A stretch of DNA of 64,000 nucleotides from Agrobacterium tumefaciens str. B6 (GTDB lineage Bacteria; Pseudomonadota; Alphaproteobacteria; Rhizobiales; Rhizobiaceae): contig NZ_LMVK01000003.1 of the NCBI RefSeq assembly GCF_001541315.1, positions 62,001 through 126,000 of the forward strand. Reading direction: 5' to 3'. Numbering within the stretch: position 1 is the first letter of the stretch; the number at the start of each line of letters is the position of its first letter. The notes under the pieces are model-generated. The model saw only the letters and a program-made list of their open reading frames with translations, did no database searches and was not told the origin of the DNA. Below are positions 26,218 through 36,069 of this stretch, in pieces. A program made the position numbers and the translations under genes.

Positions 26218-28200
26218 TCACGCAAGTTTTGCCTCGACTGCGGCGACGACGGCTTCCGCCGTGATGCCGAAGTGCTTGAAGAGATCCTTCGCCGGGGCAG
26301 ATGCTCCGAAGGAATGCATGCCGACGAAAGCGCCATCGTTACCGATGAAATAGTCCCAGCCCTGACGAATGGCGGCTTCGACCGCGATTTTGACCGGAGC
26401 CTTGCCGATGATGGCGTTGCGATAGGTTTCCGGCTGTTCCTTGAAGAGCTCGAAGCAGGGAACGGAAACGACGCGGACGGAAACGCCGTTGTCCTTCAGC
26501 GTTGCAGCGGCCTTGAGCGCCACTTCGGCTTCCGAACCGGATGCGAAGATCGAAACCTTGGCGTCGCTGGCGGATACGAGTTCGTAAGCGCCGTAAGCGG
26601 AAAGGTTCTTCTCTTCATATTCCTTGCGCGAGGGTGCAAGGTTCTGGCGGGTGAGTGCCAGGGCAGACGGACGATGCTTCTGCTCAAGCGCCAGCTGCCA
26701 GCATTCCGCCGTCTCGGTTTCATCCGCCGGGCGGAAAAGGAGGAGGTTCGGAATGGCGCGCAGCGCTGCAATCTGCTCCACCGGCTGGTGGGTCGGGCCG
26801 TCTTCGCCGACGCCGATGGAATCATGCGTCAGAACGGGGACGACGCGGATGCCCATGAGCGCGGCAAGGCGGATCGACGGACGGCAATAGTCCGAGAAGA
26901 TCAGGAAGCCGCCGGCGTAGGGTATGAGACCGCCATGGAGCGCGATGCCGTTCATCGCGGCCGCCATGCCGTGCTCGCGGATGCCGTAATGCAGATAACG
27001 GCCGGAGAAATCCGTCGGGGTGATGGACTTCATCTGGCTGGTCTTGGTGTTGTTGGACGGCGTCAGGTCAGCCGAGCCGCCGACCATTTCCGGCAGGATG
27101 CCGTTGATGACTTCAAGCGAGTCTTCAGAAGCCTTGCGGGTGGCGACAGTCGGGTTGTTCTCGATGATCTTCTTCTTGAAGGCATCGATCGCGCTGTCGA
27201 AGTTGCCGGGCAGATCGCCGGCGAAGCGGCGCTTGAATTCGGCCTTCTTGCCGGCTTCGGTGGCTTCGAGACGGGCTTCCCAGTCCTGACGGGTCTTGGT
27301 GGAGCGCAGGCCGGCGAGACGCCATGCATCCAGCACGTCTTCCGGAATGACGAAAGCTTCGGCTTCCCAGTTGAGGCTCTTGCGGGCGGCGGCGATTTCT
27401 TCGGCGCCAAGCGGGTTGCCGTGAACCTTGTGGGTGCCCTGCTTGTTTGGTGCGCCAAAACCGATCACGGTCTTGCAGGCGATGAAGGTCGGGCGGTCGG
27501 ATTTATGTGCAGCTTCGATCGCGGCGGCAATCGCATCCGGATCATGGCCGTCGACGCGTATGGTGTTCCAGTGAACAGCCTGGAAGCGGGCGATCTGGTC
27601 GGTGCTGTCGGAAAGGCCAACTTCACCGTCGATGGTGATGTTGTTGTCATCCCAGAATAGAACGAGCTTGTTGAGCTTCAGGTGGCCGGCAAGCGCGATG
27701 GCTTCATGGCTGATGCCTTCCATGAGGCAGCCGTCACCACACAGCACATAGGTGAAGTGGTTCTGCAGATCGGAGCCGAATTCTTCTTCCAGCTTGCGTT
27801 CGGCAATTGCCATGCCAACGGCGTTGGCGATGCCCTGGCCGAGCGGGCCGGTCGTCGTTTCGATGCCGGTCGCGTGGCCATATTCGGGATGGCCGGCGGT
27901 CTTGGAGCCGAACTGACGGAAACGCTTGATCTCGTCGATCGTCATGTCCTCGTAGCCCGTCAAATAGAGCAGCGAGTAAAGCAACATCGAACCATGGCCC
28001 GCAGACAGCACGAAGCGGTCACGATCCGGCCACAACGAGCTCTTGGGATCGAACTTCAAAAAGCGGGTGAAAAGAACAGTGGCGACATCAGCTGCGCCCA
28101 TCGGCAGGCCGGGATGGCCGGAGTTGGCCTTCTCTACTGCATCCATGGCAAGAAAGCGGATTGCATTGGCCATCCGGTCGTGTTTGTCGCGAGAAATCAT
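26218..28200 (-). CDS. tkt: Transketolase
   Basis: Thiamine-diphosphate enzyme moving two-carbon units in the pentose phosphate pathway. The 660-residue protein has [23 protein letters not shown] at the N-terminus, [16 protein letters not shown], the ThDP-binding [17 protein letters not shown] through DDNNITIDG (about residues 150-195), and the pyrimidine-domain [19 protein letters not shown] and [20 protein letters not shown] at 28200 (MISRDKHDR) is chosen; the longer frame to 28245 lacks a ribosome site. It is the first gene of the tkt-gap unit. Confidence 0.96.
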   Translation of the reverse strand: MISRDKHDRMANAIRFLAMDAVEKANSGHPGLPMGAADVATVLFTRFLKFDPKSSLWPDRDRFVLSAGHGSMLLYSLLYLTGYEDMTIDEIKRFRQFGSKTAGHPEYGHATGIETTTGPLGQGIANAVGMAIAERKLEEEFGSDLQNHFTYVLCGDGCLMEGISHEAIALAGHLKLNKLVLFWDDNNITIDGEVGLSDSTDQIARFQAVHWNTIRVDGHDPDAIAAAIEAAHKSDRPTFIACKTVIGFGAPNKQGTHKVHGNPLGAEEIAAARKSLNWEAEAFVIPEDVLDAWRLAGLRSTKTRQDWEARLEATEAGKKAEFKRRFAGDLPGNFDSAIDAFKKKIIENNPTVATRKASEDSLEVINGILPEMVGGSADLTPSNNTKTSQMKSITPTDFSGRYLHYGIREHGMAAAMNGIALHGGLIPYAGGFLIFSDYCRPSIRLAALMGIRVVPVLTHDSIGVGEDGPTHQPVEQIAALRAIPNLLLFRPADETETAECWQLALEQKHRPSALALTRQNLAPSRKEYEEKNLSAYGAYELVSASDAKVSIFASGSEAEVALKAAATLKDNGVSVRVVSVPCFELFKEQPETYRNAIIGKAPVKIAVEAAIRQGWDYFIGNDGAFVGMHSFGASAPAKDLFKHFGITAEAVVAAVEAKLA

Positions 28201-28524
28201 GGCTTTTCCGTCTGTTTCCGGGTGAAGGGAGATAGTTTTACGCAACTATCCAAAAAGCGGGTTGATCCATAGCAGGTGAGGCAGGCAAGTCAATAAATCC
28301 ACGGGCAATTGCGGTTCTCTCAAGGATAAAAATCGTTTAGCAAAACGGGTGTCTCGAGAAAAATCGTGCGATATGTGTCGCCGTTTCCTCGTTCATCCAC
28401 AGAGCAAAACGCCTCAATGCACTGGTTTGATTGACGTGATGATAAATCGGGTAATAACCTCTTGGATGTTGAAAAGGCCTGAAACCGGACGATTCGGCCG
28501 GTTACTTGCGAGTTGGAAAAAACG
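28201..28524. other. Divergent promoter region tkt/DUF4164
   Basis: About 320 nt, clearly AT-richer than its flanks, between two divergent genes. It must hold both promoters. No hairpin, repeat or frame stands out. Confidence 0.5.
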
Positions 28525-28797
28525 ATGTCGGCTGAGAAGACCGTACAATCTGCGGTGACGGAGCTGAGCGCTGCCATCACAAATCTCGAAAATGCCATCG
28601 ATATGCGTATCGAACGGCAAAGGGAGACGGGCGAAATCGATAACGAGGTCAAGCGGGTCCATGTCGATCGCGCAAGGCTCGCGCACGAGCTGGACCAGGC
28701 CGAGTTTCGCGCCAATCGTCTCGAAGAAGTCAACCGCGAGGTTTCCCGCCGTCTGGTGACGGCGATGGAGACGATTCGCGCGGTGCTGGATCGATAG
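28525..28797 (+). CDS. DUF4164 coiled-coil protein upstream of zapA
   Basis: A 90-residue, almost wholly helical protein: AVTELSAAITNLENAIDMRI, then VDRARLAHELDQAEFRANRL and NREVSRRLVTAMETIRAVL. Heptad patterns indicate a coiled coil. It belongs to DUF4164, an alphaproteobacterial family that is regularly next to zapA. ATG at 28525 is preferred over a TTG at 28513. zapA begins 11 nt after the stop, so joint expression and a role near the division ring are plausible but unproven. Confidence 0.85.
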   Translation: MSAEKTVQSAVTELSAAITNLENAIDMRIERQRETGEIDNEVKRVHVDRARLAHELDQAEFRANRLEEVNREVSRRLVTAMETIRAVLDR

Positions 28798-28808
28798 GGA
28801 GCGGTTTC

Positions 28809-29186
28809 ATGGCGCAAGTTACTGTTATGATCGACGGCAAGGCCTACCGCATGGCTTGCGAGGCAGGGCAGGAAGAGCACCTGACCGATCTCGCTACCCG
28901 TTTTGACCGTTATGTGGGGCATCTAAAGAGCCAGTTCGGCGAAATCGGTGATCTGCGCTTGACCGTCATGTCGGGCATCATGGTGATGGACGAACTTTCC
29001 GAGCTCAACCGCAAGATCGAAAAGCTGGAGGGGGAAATAGCGTCCCTTTCTCGCAACCGCGACGGTATGGCCGAACACAAGGCAAGATCGGACGAGATGG
29101 TTGCCGTTGCCATCAGCGATCTGGCCGACCGTCTGAACGGTATTACCGAAAAACTCCTGGCGCGGCCAAAGCCTGCGGCGCATTGA
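28809..29186 (+). CDS. zapA: Cell division protein ZapA
   Basis: A 125-residue protein that binds and bundles FtsZ at the division site. The N-terminal globular part is MAQVTVMIDGKAYRMACEAG with EEHLTDLATRFDRYVG, followed by the coiled coil VMDELSELNRKIEKLEGEIASL used for tetramerisation. The C-terminal extension beyond residue 90 is longer than in E. coli and typical of Rhizobiales. The downstream 6S RNA and fau order is the conserved zapA-ssrS-fau neighbourhood. Confidence 0.92.
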   Translation: MAQVTVMIDGKAYRMACEAGQEEHLTDLATRFDRYVGHLKSQFGEIGDLRLTVMSGIMVMDELSELNRKIEKLEGEIASLSRNRDGMAEHKARSDEMVAVAISDLADRLNGITEKLLARPKPAAH

Positions 29187-29637
29187 TCGCCGGCAAAGCT
29201 TTCCAGCAACAAAATTCGTTCGTGGCCCTCTGGTGGTTTGGTTGGATACGTCCTATATCTAAGAGGCGTTCTGCGCTTCCCGACAGGAACCACAATCCCT
29301 GGGGCCATACTCGATCCAAAGGGAGCTGTCCCTGGCCAGTCCCGTGGGGCTGGACACATGGCGCCCACCTACATTTGTAGGCACCCAGGATCGTAAATCT
29401 CCATCGGTCGCCGTGGATCGCGCTTGAAGTTTCGGATCAACCCCGATGCTTCACCATATCCTTGATATATTCGACAGTGATTTTTCATAACTGCCGGACG
29501 CGGCTTTTTTATATTGCCGTCATTGCAATGGCGGAACAATTCCCTATTATTCGGATTGGTATGTCTGTCATGCCCTTTAAAAAAGGGCGCTGCGGCCAAA
29601 ACCGCGACGTGCCGTTCAACAGCCCAAAGAGCTAAAC
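29187..29637. other. Intergenic region carrying 6S RNA
   Basis: About 450 nt between zapA and the CNNM gene. The first part holds the predicted 6S RNA (29222-29385). The remainder to 29637 is AT-rich and probably contains the promoter of the CNNM gene; no frame is convincing. Confidence 0.6.
29222..29385 (+). ncRNA. ssrS: 6S RNA (candidate)
   Basis: 6S RNA imitates an open promoter and sequesters sigma-70 RNA polymerase. The call rests on position, directly after zapA and upstream of fau, the classical ssrS location. It also rests on the strongly base-paired content: TGGTGG near 29231 can pair with CCACC near 29366, and runs such as CCCTGGGGCC and AGTCCCGTGGGGCTGG provide further arm complements. 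The region is GC-rich in an AT-rich gap. Exact ends are uncertain by 10-20 nt. Confidence 0.65.
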
Positions 29638-30915
29638 TTGTTTACTGAAATTATGATCGTGGTCCTGCTCACCGTATTGAACGGTGTGCTTGCCATGTCC
29701 GAGCTTGCCGTTGTCTCCTCCAGACCGGCGAGGCTCAAGGTGCTTGCCGCGCAAGGCAGCAAGGGCGCCACCATGGCGCTCGGCCTTTCCGAAAATCCCG
29801 GACGCTTTCTTTCCACAGTGCAGATCGGCATCACGCTGGTCGGCGTCCTTTCCGGCGCTTTTTCCGGTGCCACGCTCGGTGCCCGCTTCACGGCGTGGCT
29901 TCTGGAACAGGGTGTTCCCGACCGTGCCGCCGATGCGCTTGGCGTCGGCTCGGTGGTCGTCGCCATTACCTATCTGTCGCTGATCGTCGGCGAACTTGTG
30001 CCCAAGCAGATTGCGCTGCGCGATCCCGAAAAGGTCGCCGCCCGCGTCGCACCCACCATGATGCTGCTGTCCAAGGTCGGCGCGCCGCTGGTATGGCTGC
30101 TCGACAAGTCGGGCAAGACGGTTCTTGCCCTTCTCGGCCACAGCGGCGAGTCCAACGCATCGGTCACCGATGATGAAATCCGCACGGTTCTGGCCGAAGC
30201 CCATAGCGCTGGCGTGATCGAGACCGAGGAATCGGCGATGATCACCAGCGTCATGCGCCTTGCCGACCGCAATGCGCGTGGCCTGATGACGCCGCGTCGT
30301 GATGTCGAAGTGGTCGATATCGAAGACAGCGCCGAGGAAATCCGAGAGCAGCTTCGCCAGACGCAGCGTTCGCGCCTTCCGGTACGCAACGGCGCTTCGG
30401 ATGAAATTCTCGGCGTGCTTTTCGCCAAGGATGCCTTCGATGCGCTGGCCTCCGGCAAGGAGCTCAACATTCGCGAGCTTCTGCGCGAAGTTCCTGTCGT
30501 GTCGGATCTGACGAGCGCTGTGGACGTCATCCAGTCGCTGCGTCGCTCCACCGTACACATGGTACTGGTCTACGACGAATATGGCCATTTCGAAGGTATC
30601 GTCAGCTCTGGCGACGTTCTGGAGGCCATCACCGGCGCCTTCCAGGAAGATAATGACGAGGAGCCGGCCATAGTCGAGCGCGAGGACGGTTCGTTCCTCG
30701 TCGCCGGCTGGATGCCCGCCGATGAGTTCGCTTATCGCATGGGCTTCAAGATCGACGAGGATGCCGAGTTCGAAACCGTTGCCGGTCTGGTTCTGGACGA
30801 GTTCCGTCGCCTGCCGGAACTGGGCGAACATGTGACCCGCAACGGCTGGCGTTTTGAAGTCATCGACCTCGACGGCCACCGCATCGACAAGGTTCTCGTG
30901 AGCCGGGCTGCCTGA
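29638..30915 (+). CDS. CNNM/CBS-domain membrane protein (HlyC/CorC family)
   Basis: A 425-residue protein with an N-terminal CNNM (DUF21) membrane domain of about four helices (residues 1-145, including AMSELAVVSSRPARL and YLSLIVGELVPKQIALRDPE). A CBS pair follows (MTPRRDVEVVDIED and RLPVRNGASDEILGVLFAKD; VHMVLVYDEYGHFEGIVS), then a CorC_HlyC domain at the C-terminus. Family members are linked to magnesium or cobalt homeostasis; older names say hemolysin. The start is taken as TTG at 29638; ATG at 29653 (MIVVLL) is an alternative. It is coupled to fau by a TGATG overlap. Confidence 0.88.
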   Translation: MFTEIMIVVLLTVLNGVLAMSELAVVSSRPARLKVLAAQGSKGATMALGLSENPGRFLSTVQIGITLVGVLSGAFSGATLGARFTAWLLEQGVPDRAADALGVGSVVVAITYLSLIVGELVPKQIALRDPEKVAARVAPTMMLLSKVGAPLVWLLDKSGKTVLALLGHSGESNASVTDDEIRTVLAEAHSAGVIETEESAMITSVMRLADRNARGLMTPRRDVEVVDIEDSAEEIREQLRQTQRSRLPVRNGASDEILGVLFAKDAFDALASGKELNIRELLREVPVVSDLTSAVDVIQSLRRSTVHMVLVYDEYGHFEGIVSSGDVLEAITGAFQEDNDEEPAIVEREDGSFLVAGWMPADEFAYRMGFKIDEDAEFETVAGLVLDEFRRLPELGEHVTRNGWRFEVIDLDGHRIDKVLVSRAA

Positions 30916-31532
30916 TGTCCGGCGACGTTGCCGAAAAAGCGAGACTGCGCGGCGAAAGGCTCGTCGCGCGCGATGCGCTGACGCCGACGGAGCGGCAGCA
31001 GAAGAGCCAGTCTATAACGGCCCATGGCGCCTCCGACATTGCCTTTGCGCGTGGCACCGTGATTTCCGGCTTCATGCCTATCCGCTCCGAGGCCGATACA
31101 CGGCCGCTGATGGAAGCATTGCGGACAAGGGGCGGGCGTCTCGTTCTTCCCGTTGTGCTGGATCGTGAAACCATCGTCTTCCGTCGCTTCGAGGCGGATA
31201 CGCCGCTGGTGAAAACCGGCTTCGGCACGACTGGCCCGGGCGAGGATGCGGAGGTTGTCGATCCGGATATTCTGCTCGTGCCTCTCTCGGTCTTCGATGG
31301 GCGAGGGCAGCGGGTCGGTTATGGCGCGGGCCATTACGACCGCGCCATTGCGCGGTTACATGCGAGGGGCAAACAGCCAGTTCTCATCGGCGTCGCCTTT
31401 GATTGTCAGGAAGTGCCATTCGTACCGGCGGAGCCGCATGATGTGTCGCTTCACGCCATTCTGACGGAAAGTGGCCTGCGCTGGTTTTCCGCTCCGTTGT
31501 CGATCTCCGATAGTGGGCAAAAGGCGCTTTAG
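30915..31532 (+). CDS. fau: 5-formyltetrahydrofolate cyclo-ligase
   Basis: Converts 5-formyl-THF to 5,10-methenyl-THF with ATP. The 205-residue protein shows KARLRGERLVARDAL at the N-terminus, FMPIRSEADTRPLMEALRTRG, the substrate-site PDILLVPLSVFD and the family signature RVGYGAGHYDRAIARL. Its ATG overlaps the CNNM gene stop (TGATG). The zapA-ssrS-fau link is conserved in many proteobacteria; here a CNNM gene is inserted between the RNA and fau. A metallophosphoesterase gene follows after 72 nt. Confidence 0.94.
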   Translation: MSGDVAEKARLRGERLVARDALTPTERQQKSQSITAHGASDIAFARGTVISGFMPIRSEADTRPLMEALRTRGGRLVLPVVLDRETIVFRRFEADTPLVKTGFGTTGPGEDAEVVDPDILLVPLSVFDGRGQRVGYGAGHYDRAIARLHARGKQPVLIGVAFDCQEVPFVPAEPHDVSLHAILTESGLRWFSAPLSISDSGQKAL

Positions 31533-31604
31533 CACTTTTTAAAAGATGGATTACCCGCTAGAGGGGACGAAATATAGAAACATGCGCAAGATCGGGGCGG
31601 GTGA

Positions 31605-32429
31605 ATGAGGCTTCTTTTTCTCGGAGATATGGTTGGCAAGACCGGACGAACGGCTGTCTGGGAACGATTGCCGGGGCTGATTTCCGATCTGAAGCTCGAT
31701 TTTGTGATCGTCAACGGTGAAAACGCCGCCGGCGGCTTCGGCATCACCGAAGATATCTATCTCGAGACCATCAATGCCGGCGCCGATGTTGTCACGACCG
31801 GCAACCATGTCTGGGACCAGAAGGAAGCGGTTTCCTTCTGCGAGCGCCACGACCAGTTCCTGCGGCCCGCCAATTATCCTGACGGTACGCCGGGCAAGGG
31901 TTCGGGCCTTTTTTATGCCCGCAACGGCGCACGCATATTGGTCGCCAACATCATGGGGCGGGTCTTCATGCATCCGGAACTGGACGATCCCTTCAAGTCT
32001 GCGGAAAACATTCTTGCCGCCTGCCCGCTGAAGGAACAGGCCGACGCCATCATCTTCGATTTCCATGCGGAAGCGACGAGTGAAAAACAGTGTTTCGGCC
32101 ATTTTGTGGATGGCCGCGCGAGCTTCGTTGTCGGCACCCACACCCATGTCCCGACGGCGGATGCGCAGATCCTTAATGGCGGCACGGCCTATATGTCGGA
32201 TGCCGGCATGTGCGGCGATTATGACAGTTCGCTCGGAATGGAAAAGGAAGAGCCGATCAACCGCTTCATTTCCAAAATGCCGAAGGGCCGTTTCGAGGCT
32301 GCCAGCGGACCTGCGACGATCTGCGGCGTCGGCGTCGAAATCTCCGACCGCACCGGGCTTGCAGAAAAGATCGCGCCGCTGCGCATCGGTCCCCGGCTCT
32401 CGGAAACCCTGCCCTCCTTCTGGGCGTAA
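31605..32429 (+). CDS. TIGR00282-type metallophosphoesterase (YmdB-like)
   Basis: A 274-residue metal-dependent phosphoesterase. Metal ligands appear in order: FLGDMVG (Asp, residues 5-11), VNGENAAGG (Asn/Glu near 38), TTGNHVWD (near 65), DFHAEATSEK (near 150), and VVGTHTHVPTAD (near 178). This order matches the TIGR00282 family; YmdB of Bacillus is a cyclic-nucleotide phosphodiesterase affecting biofilm and motility. Substrate here is unproven. The gene follows fau with its own ribosome site. Confidence 0.88.
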   Translation: MRLLFLGDMVGKTGRTAVWERLPGLISDLKLDFVIVNGENAAGGFGITEDIYLETINAGADVVTTGNHVWDQKEAVSFCERHDQFLRPANYPDGTPGKGSGLFYARNGARILVANIMGRVFMHPELDDPFKSAENILAACPLKEQADAIIFDFHAEATSEKQCFGHFVDGRASFVVGTHTHVPTADAQILNGGTAYMSDAGMCGDYDSSLGMEKEEPINRFISKMPKGRFEAASGPATICGVGVEISDRTGLAEKIAPLRIGPRLSETLPSFWA

Positions 32430-32543
32430 TCTCTCCCTGAAGCGTTCACAATGACGAGAGTGTGGGCCTTCCTGCACTCTTGTAACTGGACGCTCCGCAA
32501 AACCTGCCCCATCCTCCCAACCTTCGCAAGTTCAGGGAGTGGC

Positions 32544-33386
32544 ATGATGCTGCGCGTGCTAATGCTTGCAATATCGGGGCTGATCGCCTCATCGGGAGCG
32601 GCCTTCTCCCAGACGGAAAGCCGCCCGCCCGTCAGTCAATGCCAGGCGATCGCCAGCAAAATTCCCGGCGTCATGTTTGCGAGCTTCAGTCCGCCGGGTG
32701 TTCAGCTGGCTCAGGCGGCGGCGAAGGAAGAGGTGAAGATCAGCTTCATCGGCCATTCCACCTATCTGATCGAAAGCCCAGGCGGGGTAACGATCGCCAC
32801 GGACTATAACGGCGTCTATCGCCCGCCGGTCATGCCGACGGTAGTAACAATGAACCGGGCGCATTCGACCCACTTCACCCTTAGTCCGGACCCTGCCATT
32901 CAATATGTGCTGCATGGCTGGAGCGATACGCCGGGAGAAAAGGCCGAACACAAGGTTCTGGTAGGCGATGTCTATATTCGCAATGTCGCAACCGATATCC
33001 GCAACCGCTGGGGCGACTACGAATCCTTTCAAGAAAATGGCAATTCCATCTTCATCTTCGAAGTTGCGGGCCTGTGCATCGGTCATCTCGGCCATCTACA
33101 TCATGAGTTGACGGATACGCATTATGCCGAGATCGGCCGTCTGGATGTGCTGATGGTGCCGGTGGATGGCGGCTTGACCATGGGCGCTGACAGCATGAGC
33201 CGGGTGGTCAAGCGCCTGCGCTCGGCGCTGATCCTGCCAATGCACCGTACCGGCCCGCCGCTGGAGCAGTTTCTGACGATGTTTGGCGAAAGTTTTCGCA
33301 TTGCCTATGCGACCGACCCGGTGATCCGGGTTTCGATGAGAAATCTTCCCCGCCAGCCGCAGATACTCGTGCCGAAAGGCATGTAG
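32544..33386 (+). CDS. Exported MBL-fold metallo-hydrolase
   Basis: A 280-residue protein with a signal peptide (MMLRVLMLAISGLIASSGAA, cleavage near AFSQ) and an UlaG-like metallo-beta-lactamase fold. Visible parts are VKISFIGHSTYLIESPGGV at the fold start, ATDYNGVYRP, CIGHLGHLHHELTD and VDGGLTMG, followed by LILPMHRTG near the C-terminus. The canonical HxHxDH motif is not seen, and the metal ligands look modified. ATG at 32544 has CAGGGAG just before it; the frame back to 32451 is not used. Substrate unknown; the periplasmic location is from the signal peptide. Confidence 0.82.
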   Translation: MMLRVLMLAISGLIASSGAAFSQTESRPPVSQCQAIASKIPGVMFASFSPPGVQLAQAAAKEEVKISFIGHSTYLIESPGGVTIATDYNGVYRPPVMPTVVTMNRAHSTHFTLSPDPAIQYVLHGWSDTPGEKAEHKVLVGDVYIRNVATDIRNRWGDYESFQENGNSIFIFEVAGLCIGHLGHLHHELTDTHYAEIGRLDVLMVPVDGGLTMGADSMSRVVKRLRSALILPMHRTGPPLEQFLTMFGESFRIAYATDPVIRVSMRNLPRQPQILVPKGM

Positions 33387-33424
33387 CATGGCGGTGGGCG
33401 AGGAAAGGCCGTAGGAGATGTTGA

Positions 33425-33928
33425 TCAGGCAAAGTTGAGATGCTGGCGAACGCCGACATCTGGCGTCTTGTCATCCGACATGTTCGCCTTGGCGATTTCC
33501 CAGCCGAATTTAAGCGTGCTGTCCGTCGAAGCCCAGATATCGGCATCGTCGACATGCAACGCCAGCATTGTCAGCTGTGGATCGCTCTTGCCATGTTCAT
33601 ACCAGGCGGCCGTGACGGAATTCCAATATTCCTCGATCTTGGTTTTGTCGTCGCGCACTTCAAGAATGCCTGAAAGGCAGGCATGGTAGTCATGGTCCTT
33701 CCCCACGACGCAGAAATGCGCCCGGGAACCGGATTTCAGCGACTTCACCAGATCGGTGTCTTTTTTGGAGAAGAACCAGATCGTGTTGGTCTTGGGATCA
33801 GCGTGAGGCGCCATGGGCTGCATGTGATTATGCAGGCCTTCAAGACCGAGCATGCCGGCGTGGACGGAGTTGATCTCGTCCCAGAGCTGACGGGCCGGGG
33901 CTTCTCTTGCTTCAGTCAGGCTGACCAT
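33425..33928 (-). CDS. Pyridoxamine 5'-phosphate oxidase-like FMN-binding protein
   Basis: A 167-residue split-barrel protein of the general-stress-protein-26/PNPOx-like group. LWDEINSVHAGMLGLEGLHN at the N-terminus, PMAPHADPKTNTIWFFSKKD and GSRAHFCVVGKDHDYHACLSG are typical of flavin-binding split barrels. It is not true PdxH. It is convergent with the MBL gene. Upstream, AAGGAGAAAACA precedes ATG at 33928. Confidence 0.85.
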   Translation of the reverse strand: MVSLTEAREAPARQLWDEINSVHAGMLGLEGLHNHMQPMAPHADPKTNTIWFFSKKDTDLVKSLKSGSRAHFCVVGKDHDYHACLSGILEVRDDKTKIEEYWNSVTAAWYEHGKSDPQLTMLALHVDDADIWASTDSTLKFGWEIAKANMSDDKTPDVGVRQHLNFA

Positions 33929-34124
33929 TTGTTTTCTCCTTCCGGTCTGATGCTGCGATGGAGAGAAATCATGTGCCCTTCCGTCGCGTTCATGATCAGA
34001 ACGAAGAGCGGATAAATCAGTTCCTTCTGTTGTTGCGGCAAGAGAAAGCGCTTGCGGGGTTGAACGGCGGGCGTATCGCACTTATAAGGCCCGCAATCTC
34101 CAAATTAAGACAATCAGGTTTTCC

Positions 34125-34871
34125 ATGGCTGGTCATTCACAGTTCAAGAACATCATGCACCGCAAGGGCAAGCAGGACTCCGTACGGTCCAAAATGTTTT
34201 CCAAGCTTGCGCGCGAAATCACCGTTGCGGCAAAGGCGGGCATGCCCGACCCGAACATGAACGCGCGCCTGCGTCTGGCGATCCAGAACGCCAAGGCCCA
34301 GTCCATGCCGAAGGACAATATTGAGCGCGCCATCAAGAAAGCTTCCGGTGCAGACAGCGAAAACTACGATGAGGTCCGTTACGAGGGTTACGGCCCGGGT
34401 GGCGTCGCCGTCGTCGTCGAGGCCCTGACCGACAACCGCAACCGCACCGCCTCAAACGTACGCTCCATCTTCACCAAGGCTGGTGGCGCACTCGGCGAAA
34501 CCGGCTCGGTCTCCTTCTCCTTCGACCGCGTAGGCGAAATCACCTACAAGGCGGAAGTGGGCGACGCCGACAAGGTCATGGAAGCGGCCATCGAAGCGGG
34601 CGCTGACGATGTCGAATCTTCCGAAGACGGCCACACCATCATCTGCGGTTTCGAAGCGATGAACGAGGTTTCCAAGGCGCTGGAAGGCGTGCTCGGCGAA
34701 GCCGAAAGCGTCAAGGCCATCTGGAAGCCACAGAATACGGTGCCGGTGGATGAAGAAAAGGCGCAGTCGCTGATGAAGCTCATCGACAATCTCGAAGACG
34801 ATGACGACGTGCAGAGCGTCTATTCCAACTTCGAGGTTTCCGAAGAAATTCTCGCCAAGCTTTCCGCCTGA
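34125..34871 (+). CDS. YebC/PmpR-family transcriptional regulator
   Basis: A 248-residue YebC-type protein. The family opening [18 protein letters not shown], the basic [14 protein letters not shown], and [23 protein letters not shown] (about residues 86-108) are unmistakable. YebC/PmpR proteins act as DNA-binding regulators and, in recent work, as factors that relieve ribosome stalling on proline-rich sequences. In many bacteria it is just upstream of ruvCAB; here a luciferase-like gene and a chemotaxis receptor on the other strand lie between. Confidence 0.94.
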   Translation: MAGHSQFKNIMHRKGKQDSVRSKMFSKLAREITVAAKAGMPDPNMNARLRLAIQNAKAQSMPKDNIERAIKKASGADSENYDEVRYEGYGPGGVAVVVEALTDNRNRTASNVRSIFTKAGGALGETGSVSFSFDRVGEITYKAEVGDADKVMEAAIEAGADDVESSEDGHTIICGFEAMNEVSKALEGVLGEAESVKAIWKPQNTVPVDEEKAQSLMKLIDNLEDDDDVQSVYSNFEVSEEILAKLSA

Positions 34872-34884
34872 CGTTTCATGTTTC

Positions 34885-34922
34885 AAAAAAGCCCCGGCAG
34901 CGATCCGCTCCGGGGCCTTTTG
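34885..34922. terminator. Bidirectional terminator yebC/LLM oxidoreductase
   Basis: AAAAAAGCCCCGG and CCGGGGCCTTTT arms around a 12-base loop, between convergent stops. T-runs in both directions. Confidence 0.85.
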
Positions 34923-34923
34923 T

Positions 34924-35925
34924 TTACGCGGCCTTCTTTATGGAGGTTCGCACATCGGCAAAAATCTCGACCGACCGCAGCCGCTTTTCGATGTCATGGA
35001 TCGGCATCGAAACAATCAGCTCATCCGCCTGCGTTTCCGCCAGGAAGCCATCGAGATGGCGTTCGATCGTCTCAGGCGAACCGACGGCGGCGAAACGCAG
35101 CGTGTGTTCGACAGAGAAACGCTCCATCTCGTTCCAGTAATCGTCCATGCTGTGCACCGGCTTCGGAAACTGCGTGCGCACATTGCGGCGCAGGTTGACA
35201 AATTGCTGCTGCGACGAGGTGAAGAGATGCTGCGCCTCCTCGTCCGTATCTGCGCCGACACCCATTACACCCACCATCACATAGGGCTTGTCCAGCACTT
35301 CAGAAGGCTGGAACCGCTCGCGATAAATATGGATCGCTTCCATCAGCATATCGGGCGCGAAATGCGAAGCGAAGGAATAGGGCAGGCCAAGCGCTGCGGC
35401 GAGATGCGCGCTGTAGGTGCTGGAGCCGAGCAGCCAGAGCGGCACGTTGGAATTCATGCCCGGTACGGCAAGGATTGCTTGATCCGGCTGCGGCGGACCA
35501 AGATAACGCTGGAGTTCGACGATATCGTGCGGGAAGTTTTCCGCGCCGGCATCGAGATTGCGGCGCAGGGCTCGCGCTGTGCGCATATCAGTTCCCGGAG
35601 CGCGGCCTAGACCGAGATCAACGCGGCCGGGAAGGAGCGCTGCAAGCGTGCCGAACTGCTCGGCGATAACGAGCGGGGAATGGTTGGGCAACATGATGCC
35701 GCCCGAACCGACGCGAATATGTTTCGTGGCCGCGCCCACATGGGCGATGACGAGCGACGTTGCCGCGCTGGCAATGCCGGGCATGCCGTGGTGTTCCGCC
35801 AGCCAGATGCGGTTATAGCCGTGTTCTTCGGCCTTGATCGCCATTCGGCGGGAATTTTCGAGCGCCTCACTGACGCTCTCGCCTTCGCCGATCGGCGAAA
35901 GGTCGAGAATGGAAAAAGGTATCAT
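34924..35925 (-). CDS. LLM-class flavin-dependent oxidoreductase
   Basis: A 333-residue luciferase-like monooxygenase of the single-component group. [21 protein letters not shown] opens the barrel, [19 protein letters not shown] holds the conserved His-His, then [23 protein letters not shown] and [12 protein letters not shown] follow. A fold-ending [15 protein letters not shown] is present. It probably uses FMNH2 and oxygen, or F420 in other phyla; the substrate is unknown. It is convergent with yebC. Confidence 0.9.
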   Translation of the reverse strand: MIPFSILDLSPIGEGESVSEALENSRRMAIKAEEHGYNRIWLAEHHGMPGIASAATSLVIAHVGAATKHIRVGSGGIMLPNHSPLVIAEQFGTLAALLPGRVDLGLGRAPGTDMRTARALRRNLDAGAENFPHDIVELQRYLGPPQPDQAILAVPGMNSNVPLWLLGSSTYSAHLAAALGLPYSFASHFAPDMLMEAIHIYRERFQPSEVLDKPYVMVGVMGVGADTDEEAQHLFTSSQQQFVNLRRNVRTQFPKPVHSMDDYWNEMERFSVEHTLRFAAVGSPETIERHLDGFLAETQADELIVSMPIHDIEKRLRSVEIFADVRTSIKKAA

Positions 35926-36017
35926 CCGACGCTCCTGCGAAATTTAAATCTTTGCTGCGGATGTAAGGCGCGTGTCCCGATTTACCAGTGAAGTCGCGCA
36001 GAATTGAAGGATGGTTC

Positions 36018-36046
36018 AAAAAAATTGGGGCCTCCGAAGAGGCCCC
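36018..36046 (-). terminator. Terminator of the chemotaxis receptor gene
   Basis: GGGGCCTC and GAGGCCCC arms around CGAA, with an A-run at 36018-36024 giving T's on the minus strand. It lies 24 nt after the receptor stop. Confidence 0.85.
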
Positions 36047-36069
36047 GGTATTTCGCCGGCTGGCCTATC

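Noticed and set aside
28393..28401. DnaA-box-like TCATCCACA in the tkt/DUF4164 gap
   Set aside because: A single site with one mismatch, no second box, no AT-rich repeats and no dnaA or gidA nearby; not an origin.
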